Assembly: GCA_964615845.1 (NCBI GenBank)
Contig: CAZTRC010000017.1
Coordinates: 1 to 11,598 of the forward strand
Origin: CAYRQF01 sp964615845
GTDB taxonomy: Bacteria > Patescibacteriota > Minisyncoccia > Phycocordibacterales > CSBR16-119
Direction: 5' to 3'
Length of the DNA stretch: 11,598 nt
Each line of letters opens with the position of its first letter. Positions within the stretch are counted from its first letter, which is position 1. Of this stretch, positions 7,120-11,598 are shown piece by piece. Both the position numbers and the translations under genes were made by a program. The notes under the pieces are model-generated. The model had not been told where the DNA came from. It saw nothing but the letters and a program-made list of their open reading frames with translations, and ran no database searches.

Positions 7120-8124
7120 ATGGGTTTTTGGAAGGAGCTGGCTTCTGGGAAAAAGCCGGTTTTTGTTATGGCGCCGATGGCCGATGTGACTGATTGCGCT
7201 TTTCGTCAGATTATCACCAAATACGGTAAGCCTGACGCTCTCTGGACAGAGTTTGTATCGGCTGATGGGCTCGCGAACCGGAAGGGCAGAGAGGCTCTCT
7301 TGATTGACCTTAAATTTGGTAAGAACGAATCTCCGATTGTAGCCCAGCTTTTCGGCGCAAATATTTTGAATATGGAAAGTGCGGCGACGCTTTGCCGAGA
7401 GCTTGGTTTTGACGGCATCGATATCAATATGGGTTGCCCAGATAAATCGATCGAGAAGTCTAAAAGTGGCGCATACTGCATCAAAGACCCAGAGCTCTCC
7501 AAGAGCATCGTCCTAGCTGCGCGGCGGGGCGCAGGGGATTTGCCAGTCTCAGTCAAGACACGCCTTGGATACAATTCGGTGGACTTCGGTTGGATAAAAG
7601 AAGTTTTGTCGTGGAGACTTCCGCTTGTGACGTTTCATTTGCGAACTAGGAAAGAAATGTCTTTGGTTCCGGCGCATTGGGATATTATGCCGAAGATTAT
7701 AGAGCTTCGAAATGAGATTTCTCCCGAAACGATTGTTTTGGGCAATGGCGACGTTTTAGATTTAAATGACGGACGGCAAAAAGTTTCTGCTTCTGGTGCT
7801 GATGGAGCGATGCTTGGCCGAGCGATATTTGGAAACCCGTGGTTATTTTCGAATCACGAAAATAATCCCGAGCTTGTCGAGGGGCAAGAGGTTTCAATCC
7901 AAGAAAAACTTAAAGTAATGCTCGAACACACCAAACTCTTTGTCCAAATGCTCGGCGCTCACAAAAATTTTGCCATCATGAAGAAGCACTACAAGGCGTA
8001 TGTGAACGGCTTCTCGGGCGCCAAAGAGCTTCGGGTGAAATTGATGGAATGCCCTGATTACGAATCTATCGAAAGAGAAGTAAATAGTTTTCTAGAAAAC
8101 TATGAAGGTGAAAAACTATCTTGA
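7120..8124 (+). CDS. dus: tRNA-dihydrouridine synthase
   Basis: 334 residues from the chosen start. FMN enzyme that reduces uridines in the tRNA D-loop with NADPH. FMN-site motif VMAPMADVTDCAFR (16-29); catalytic cysteine C106 in DINMGCPDKSIEKSKSGAY (101-119); VKTRLGY (145-151); FHLRTRKEM (172-180, the HGRTR-type segment); GNGDV (208-212); and GADGAMLGRAIFGNPWLF (226-243), the phosphate-binding end of the barrel. A helical domain follows. The subtype (DusA/B/C) is not clear. The start at 7120 (MGFWKEL) is preferred because GGAG lies 6 nt upstream and homologs tend to begin M-x-FW just before the barrel. An ATG at 7108 (MEIKMGFW) forms the same TAA-G-ATG junction as serS-ftsQ and is a real alternative; 7054 would overlap ftsQ by 53 nt and is unlikely. 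Third gene of the serS-ftsQ-dus run. Its stop codon overlaps the -35 of the next gene. Confidence 0.94.
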   Translation: MGFWKELASGKKPVFVMAPMADVTDCAFRQIITKYGKPDALWTEFVSADGLANRKGREALLIDLKFGKNESPIVAQLFGANILNMESAATLCRELGFDGIDINMGCPDKSIEKSKSGAYCIKDPELSKSIVLAARRGAGDLPVSVKTRLGYNSVDFGWIKEVLSWRLPLVTFHLRTRKEMSLVPAHWDIMPKIIELRNEISPETIVLGNGDVLDLNDGRQKVSASGADGAMLGRAIFGNPWLFSNHENNPELVEGQEVSIQEKLKVMLEHTKLFVQMLGAHKNFAIMKKHYKAYVNGFSGAKELRVKLMECPDYESIEREVNSFLENYEGEKLS

Positions 8125-8148
8125 CTTGGAAATGCATATTGATATAAT
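8121..8148 (+). promoter_or_regulatory. Strong sigma70-type promoter of the small acidic gene
   Basis: TTGACT at 8121-8126, a 16-nt spacer and a perfect TATAAT at 8143-8148. This is the best complete -35/-10 pair in the window. The -35 overlaps the dus stop codon (TGA 8122-8124). The predicted first base is at about 8154-8156, on or beside the GTG at 8155. The gene is therefore transcribed independently of the serS-ftsQ-dus run, although read-through from dus is possible since no terminator lies between. Confidence 0.8.
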
Positions 8149-8154
8149 TGCGGC

Positions 8155-8328
8155 GTGATCGAAAGATCAACATTACAATTAGCTTTTAAAAACATGGTAA
8201 CACTAGAAGATGTTAAGGTGCTAGGAATCGGATCAGCGCTATTTGCAGAAATGGATGAAGAAGTAGAAAGTGAAGACGTAGAGGAAGAAGACGATGAAGA
8301 TGAAGAGGAAGGCGAAGACGCCGAATAG
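8155..8328 (+). CDS. Small protein with an extremely acidic C-terminal tail, function unknown
   Basis: 57 codons from GTG at 8155 to TAG at 8326-8328. I do not recognise the family. Residues 1-31 are ordinary and probably helical (IERSTLQLAFKNMVTLED, then VKVLGIGSALFAE). Residues 33-57 are almost all Asp/Glu: 19 of the 25 are acidic. The GTG start sits 6 nt after a perfect -10, fitting a leaderless message. The other choice is the ATG at 8194, giving 44 residues and a 39-nt leader, but no Shine-Dalgarno site precedes it. The gene has its own strong promoter and intrinsic terminator, so it is a separate transcription unit and likely well expressed. Polyacidic tails occur in DNA-mimic proteins, nucleic-acid chaperones and RNA polymerase delta, but no specific homology is claimed. 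That the frame is coding is supported by its promoter, terminator and clean acidic tail. Confidence 0.65.
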   Translation: MIERSTLQLAFKNMVTLEDVKVLGIGSALFAEMDEEVESEDVEEEDDEDEEEGEDAE

Positions 8329-8340
8329 TAATTTCCAACC

Positions 8341-8373
8341 GCAAAAATGCTCCGAAAGGGGCATTTTCGCTTT
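8341..8373 (+). terminator. Intrinsic terminator of the small acidic gene
   Basis: Hairpin with left arm AAAATGCTCC (8344-8353), GAAA tetraloop (8354-8357) and right arm GGGGCATTTT (8358-8367): ten pairs including one T-G wobble. Two more GC pairs (8341-8342 with 8369-8370) extend it past an A-C mismatch. The T-rich tail (ATTTTCGCTTT) is interrupted but adequate. It lies 12 nt after the stop of the acidic gene and directly before the dnaX promoter, so it insulates dnaX from upstream transcription. Confidence 0.75.
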
Positions 8374-8374
8374 G

Positions 8375-8383
8375 TGTTATAAT
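8375..8383 (+). promoter_or_regulatory. Extended -10 promoter of dnaX
   Basis: TGT-TATAAT (TG at 8375-8376, TATAAT at 8378-8383) is a full extended -10. Seven nt (8384-8390) separate it from the dnaX ATG at 8391, the same spacing as for serS and dprA. There is no recognisable -35: the expected position lies in the right arm of the preceding terminator. A leaderless dnaX message is predicted. Confidence 0.72.
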
Positions 8384-8390
8384 AGCTTTT

Positions 8391-9422
8391 ATGAAAGAAA
8401 TCGCCTTATATCGCAAATACCGTCCAGGCTCATTTGACGAGGTTTTGGGACAGGACCATATCGTCAAAGTTCTCCAGAGGGCCATTGGGCTCGGCAATAT
8501 TTCCCATAGCTATTTGTTTTTTGGCTCGCGCGGAACAGGGAAGACATCGGTTGCGCGAATCGTGGCCGGAGAGCTGGGGGTCTCGACAGAAGACACTTTT
8601 GAAATAGATGCGGCCAGCAATCGCGGTATCGATGACATCAGGGAGCTTCGCGAGGGCATCAGGACACTGCCGTTCAATTCCAAATACAAGGTTTATATCA
8701 TCGATGAAGTTCATATGTTAACCAAAGAGGCCTGGAACGCGCTTCTAAAAACCCTCGAAGAACCACCAGCCCATGTAATCTTCATTTTAGCCACGACCGA
8801 AATCGAAAAAGTGCCGGAGACGATTGTGTCACGTTGTCAGGTTTTCACTTTCAAAAAACCGAGCATCAATGTCTTGAAAGAGATGATTGCCGGAGTCGCC
8901 AAGAAAGAAAAATTCAAAATTGATGCTGCGGGCGCCGAACTCATCGCTACTCTTGGTGACGGATCTTTTCGTGACGCTCATGGCGTCATGCAGAAGATTA
9001 TGTCTTTCTCGAAAGACAATGAAATTAGTCTTGCTGAAATTGAGAGTGTGACCGGCGCGCCGTCAGGGAGGCTTGTGAATGAATTCATCCGCTCTGTTGC
9101 GGAAGAAGACATGTCGCTCGGACTCCAGACCATCCGAAAGGCGAGCAATGAGAACATCGAGATGAATATATTTTTGAAAATACTTCTTCAGAAATTACGC
9201 GTGATCCTCCTCATGCGTTATGCTCCGGAAATATCCGCCGAACTCGTAGAGAGTTTGACCGAAGACGATAGGGAATTCATCGCGAAAATCTTGCAAGCAA
9301 AAACAAATAAGATTACATCAAAGACTTTGGAAATTTTACTCGAAGCCGGCGAACTCATGCGTTACGCGTCGGTCAAAGAGCTCCCTTTGGAACTCGCGCT
9401 TGTAAAAATTTTGGATAAATGA
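8391..9422 (+). CDS. dnaX: DNA polymerase III clamp-loader subunit (minimal, gamma-like)
   Basis: 343 residues. ATPase subunit of the clamp loader that opens the sliding clamp around primed DNA. ALYRKYRPGSFDEVLGQDHI (5-24) is the classic DnaX start. Walker A is GSRGTGKT (45-52) with K51, Walker B VYIIDEVHML (101-110), sensor 1 ILATTE (132-137), the SRC arginine-finger motif at 147-149 with R148, and sensor 2 GSFRDAHGVMQKI (191-203). Two features are unusual. The four-cysteine zinc module normally found between Walker A and DAASN is missing: only about 20 residues separate K51 from D73. The chain also ends after the domain III collar region (about 225-343), so the tau domains that bind DnaB helicase and the polymerase alpha subunit are absent. 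Compare E. coli tau at 643 and gamma at 431 residues. It begins at an extended -10 promoter and ends at a GC-rich terminator. Confidence 0.95.
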   Translation: MKEIALYRKYRPGSFDEVLGQDHIVKVLQRAIGLGNISHSYLFFGSRGTGKTSVARIVAGELGVSTEDTFEIDAASNRGIDDIRELREGIRTLPFNSKYKVYIIDEVHMLTKEAWNALLKTLEEPPAHVIFILATTEIEKVPETIVSRCQVFTFKKPSINVLKEMIAGVAKKEKFKIDAAGAELIATLGDGSFRDAHGVMQKIMSFSKDNEISLAEIESVTGAPSGRLVNEFIRSVAEEDMSLGLQTIRKASNENIEMNIFLKILLQKLRVILLMRYAPEISAELVESLTEDDREFIAKILQAKTNKITSKTLEILLEAGELMRYASVKELPLELALVKILDK

Positions 9423-9452
9423 GAACGCCCCGCAAGCGGGGCGGTTTCATTT
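9423..9452 (+). terminator. Terminator hairpin after dnaX, possibly shared with the converging sigma gene
   Basis: Directly after the dnaX TGA: stem CGCCCCG (9426-9432) / CGGGGCG (9437-9443) with CAAG loop, then GTTTCATTT. Outer AA/TT pairs can form with one bulged G. The stem is very stable and the T-tract favours the plus strand. On the minus strand the same hairpin lies just beyond the sigma-factor stop but is followed by a poorer T-run, so shared use is possible and less certain. Confidence 0.82.
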
Positions 9453-9466
9453 GATGGCGGTTTCGG

Positions 9467-10342
9467 CTATCCGAGGTAATGTTTCAAGGCGATGCCTTTT
9501 TTGGAGAGTCTTAGGCGGCGGATGGCTTTCTCTTTGAGTTGACGGACGCGTTCGCCTGTGAGTTTCAGTTCGTGACCAATTTCCTCAAGAGTGTGGGGTC
9601 TGTCGCAGCTCAATCCAAAATACAAGCGTAGAATTTGAGCCTCTTTCTCGTCAAGACTTGAAAGTATCGATGTGATCTCATCCTTCATTCCTTGCGTCAA
9701 TATCTCGAGGTCAGGTCTGGCGCTTCTGTCTTTGTCCCCAACTACATCGAGTAGGCTAGAGGAGCCGTCTTTTTTCAGCGGCTCTTCTAGACTTAACATC
9801 CTTTGGTCTACTCGGAGTGTCTCTGCTACAGACTCAACAGACCTTCCGAGCTCAAGAGCGATCTCTTCATTGGTAGGAAGGCGGTCATGATCTTGTTCGA
9901 GTTTTTCTTGCACGCGAAGGGCCTTTCTTATGCGGGTTATCTGGTTTTGAGGCAGACGTATCGTGCGAGAGCTCTCTGACAAGACCAGGATCATTCGTTG
10001 TCGAATCCACCAGACAGCATAGCTGATGAACTTGAAGCCTCGCCTGTCGTCGAAACGCTCCGCCGCTTCCATCAGCCCTTCATTTCCGGAAGAGATGAGA
10101 TCGGTAATAGGTAATCCCAGTCCTTCGTATTGCTTTGCCACACTTACGACAAAGCGAAGGTTCGATTTCACAAGCTTATGAACGGCTGCTTTGTCCCCCC
10201 CTCGTATTCTTTGAGCCAACAAAGATTCCTCTTCGGTGGTAATGAGCGGTATGCGACCGATTTCTACCAGGTATTTGTCCAGGGCTTTATCCGATCTATC
10301 GGTAACCCTTTTTTGTATTTTGAGTTGCCTCATTTTAGCCAT
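9467..10342 (-). CDS. rpoD: Sigma-70 family factor, short primary type resembling Bacteroidetes RpoD
   Basis: 291 residues; directs RNA polymerase to promoters. There is no region 1.1. Region 1.2 is at about 18-52 (DKALDKYLVEIGRIPLITTEEE). Region 2 spans about 55-131: NLRFVVSVAKQYEG, then FDDRRGFKFISYAVWWIRQ at 97-115. Region 3 is at about 132-205, including SLEEPL and SSLLDVVGD. Region 4 is at about 225-291, with the helix-turn-helix LEEIGHELKLTGERVRQLKEKAIRRLR. The opening MRQLKI, the DKYLVEIGR-x-x-LIT block, SLLDV and the ending KHYLG are what I associate with the short primary sigma of Bacteroidetes (about 286-290 residues). In region 2.4 the glutamine equivalent to E. coli Q437 is kept (Q115), while the T440 equivalent is Ile118. 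The start at 10342 has no Shine-Dalgarno site; ATG at 10333 (MRQLKI) is an equally good start by homology. Whether this is the main sigma or an additional one cannot be told here. Confidence 0.92.
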   Translation of the reverse strand: MAKMRQLKIQKRVTDRSDKALDKYLVEIGRIPLITTEEESLLAQRIRGGDKAAVHKLVKSNLRFVVSVAKQYEGLGLPITDLISSGNEGLMEAAERFDDRRGFKFISYAVWWIRQRMILVLSESSRTIRLPQNQITRIRKALRVQEKLEQDHDRLPTNEEIALELGRSVESVAETLRVDQRMLSLEEPLKKDGSSSLLDVVGDKDRSARPDLEILTQGMKDEITSILSSLDEKEAQILRLYFGLSCDRPHTLEEIGHELKLTGERVRQLKEKAIRRLRLSKKGIALKHYLG

Positions 10343-10381
10343 TTGAAAGGGCGTTAGGTGAATTTTTCAGTTCCATTTCAA

Positions 10382-10410
10382 ACTCTACAACATCTATTCA
10401 ATTTTGGCAA
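10382..10410 (-). promoter_or_regulatory. Possible promoter of the sigma-factor gene
   Basis: On the minus strand, TTGCCA (10410-10405), a 17-nt spacer and TAGAGT (10387-10382) lie in the 71-nt gap upstream of the sigma gene, giving a leader of about 33 nt. The -10 matches TATAAT at four of six positions. The same bases read TAGAGTTTG, one base longer than the TAnnTTTG -7 element of Bacteroidetes promoters. This is weak support and could be chance. Confidence 0.3.
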
Positions 10411-10413
10411 TAC

Positions 10414-11598
10414 TTAAAAAGTTTCGCCTTCGATATCCACAAGCGTCTGGATGTAGCTTGAAAGGCAGTGCTGGGTGAAGTCTATCCTTTGGGTCAGCTC
10501 GTCGTGCCCGGTCAGGAATCCTCCGAGCGCGAGCCGAGGCTCTGGCGCACGGACAAAGGTAGCGGTTTTCGAATCGTATTTCACCAAATCATTTTGGTTT
10601 ATCTGAAGGAGTGCGCTCTTGGCTAGCCAGAAATCTATTTCTTCTTTGTAATACTTCGCTTCGTTCGGAGAGAGGGAATTTTCCATGATCGAGTACGCAC
10701 TCGCAACACCTTCGATATAGGCGCAAGTATTGTGGTCACTACTTCTTTTGGTTGCGAGCGGACCTTTGCGCCAATCGGTATAGCGCTTCGCGTAAGTAGA
10801 ATATTCTGCTCGCGGCGCGTCAGCGTTCATATCCTTGATCGCAGCCATAGCCCAGAGATAGAGCGCGGTGTCATAAATAACCTTCGGAGAATTAAAATAA
10901 TCGAAAGTCTCATTGATTACCCTGCCCACTTCGGAATTTCCGCTATTCAAATTCTGATAGCGTGTGAGAGCGAGGAGTGCTTCGCCGTTAAAAAAGGAAG
11001 ACTCTTCTTCGGCGGCAGAATTATCATCGACATAAAAATTATTACTGAAACCCGCGCTTGGCTTTTTCATAGCCAAAATGTATTGGACGTAGTCTCCCAT
11101 CAGTTTTTCGTATTCTTTCTTCTGTTCTGGCTCGGCTTCGACGAAACTTACAATGCCGATGAGCGCGAGACTTGTAGCGCCAAGTTTACAAGTCGTGCTG
11201 TCCGCAAAGTTTACGACACAGCGAAACTTCTTGCCATTATATCTTCCGGGTTTCGAGAGCTTTTCAAAATACTTTATGCCGTTCTTTAAATTTTCCGAGA
11301 CGTCATAAACATTACCGGTGTCGCGCCTTGCGACTTCGCCGAGCTGAAATAGAGCTCCGGCTTGGCGGACAATATTGTCATCATCGCGGTAAGTATCATC
11401 GAAAGGCAAATATTCATAAGCGAAATGACCGTTTGATTCTTGCGAGTTTTGGAGCCAGGCCACGCCATTCTTGATGACGCGCTTTTTCTCGTCAGTGCTG
11501 AGCTTTGGCAAATTCTGAGGCTTGGCCAAGAATTCCATCGTCTCGATTTCAGACAAAAGGGAATTAATCTTTTCATTTAAAGTGATGACGTCTTTCGC
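10414..11598 (-). CDS. Unidentified, probably all-helical toroid-like protein (N-terminus outside window)
   Basis: The frame stays open to the right edge, giving 394 visible residues. A TTG at 11556 or ATG at 11538 could be read as starts, but 14 further sense codons upstream argue that the gene begins beyond the window. Repeated helix pairs with aromatic and glycine turns suggest an alpha/alpha toroid of the kind seen in terpenoid cyclase-like and six-hairpin glycosidase-like proteins. Examples are GVAWLQNSQESNGHFAYEY near the N-terminal end, DDDNIVRQAGALFQLGEVAR, FFNGEALLALTRYQ, DTALYLWAMAAI, and ALGGFLTGHDELTQRIDFTQ near the C-terminus. The clustered acidic residues and the R-x-DFTQH segment could line an active site; this is inference. 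No signal peptide or membrane helix is visible in the part present. It lies upstream of the sigma gene on the same strand with a 71-nt gap. Fold suggestion is tentative and no substrate can be named. Confidence 0.72.
   Translation of the reverse strand, partial: AKDVITLNEKINSLLSEIETMEFLAKPQNLPKLSTDEKKRVIKNGVAWLQNSQESNGHFAYEYLPFDDTYRDDDNIVRQAGALFQLGEVARRDTGNVYDVSENLKNGIKYFEKLSKPGRYNGKKFRCVVNFADSTTCKLGATSLALIGIVSFVEAEPEQKKEYEKLMGDYVQYILAMKKPSAGFSNNFYVDDNSAAEEESSFFNGEALLALTRYQNLNSGNSEVGRVINETFDYFNSPKVIYDTALYLWAMAAIKDMNADAPRAEYSTYAKRYTDWRKGPLATKRSSDHNTCAYIEGVASAYSIMENSLSPNEAKYYKEEIDFWLAKSALLQINQNDLVKYDSKTATFVRAPEPRLALGGFLTGHDELTQRIDFTQHCLSSYIQTLVDIEGETF

Noticed and set aside
10732..11289. 185-codon open frame on the plus strand
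   Set aside because: Antisense to the toroid-like gene, rich in Arg, Cys and Phe, with no promoter; explained by codon use of the opposite strand.
11554..11556. TTG as the start codon of the right-edge protein
   Set aside because: The frame stays open for 14 more codons to the window edge, so the true start is probably outside; treated as partial.
1..11598. CRISPR arrays, insertion sequences, tRNA or rRNA genes, toxin-antitoxin or defence genes
   Set aside because: Read for direct repeats, transposase motifs, cloverleaf patterns and paired small genes; none was seen by eye.

Overview
This window looks like chromosomal DNA of a Patescibacteria/CPR bacterium, most likely the Parcubacteria branch. 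That is an inference from protein style and architecture: a cohesin-like surface protein, compact one-domain-core versions of housekeeping proteins, very short intergenic gaps, and few Shine-Dalgarno sites. TGA is a normal stop (dus and dnaX both end with it), so the Gracilibacteria/SR1 recoding is not in use. I see no tRNA, rRNA, CRISPR array, insertion sequence or phage gene.

Layout. Positions 1-1754 (+) hold the tail of a membrane-anchored protein and, overlapping it by 22 nt, a complete exported cohesin-domain protein. Positions 1846-4931 (-) hold dprA followed by topA, a common bacterial gene pair. Positions 4967-8124 (+) hold serS, an ftsQ-like division gene and a tRNA-dihydrouridine synthase gene, each junction almost closed (TAA-G-ATG occurs at both). 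Positions 8155-8328 (+) hold an unrecognised 57-codon gene for a protein with an extremely acidic tail, with its own strong promoter and an intrinsic terminator. dnaX (8391-9422, +) follows and ends in a GC-rich terminator hairpin. It converges on a short primary-type sigma factor (9467-10342, -), preceded on the same strand by an unidentified, probably all-helical protein that runs off the right edge.

Most of the named genes are core information processing: supercoiling, DNA uptake/recombination, tRNA charging and modification, clamp loading and transcription initiation. ftsQ is the one cell-division gene, and the left edge encodes the cell surface.

The most informative pattern is in the promoters. 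dprA, serS and dnaX each have a perfect TATAAT whose last base lies exactly 7 nt before the ATG, and the small acidic gene has TATAAT 6 nt before a GTG. This predicts leaderless mRNAs at several transcription-unit starts. Other points worth checking are the minimal DnaX without its zinc module, the sigma factor that reads like the Bacteroidetes primary sigma, and the acidic mini-gene. No clearly new multi-gene system is visible.
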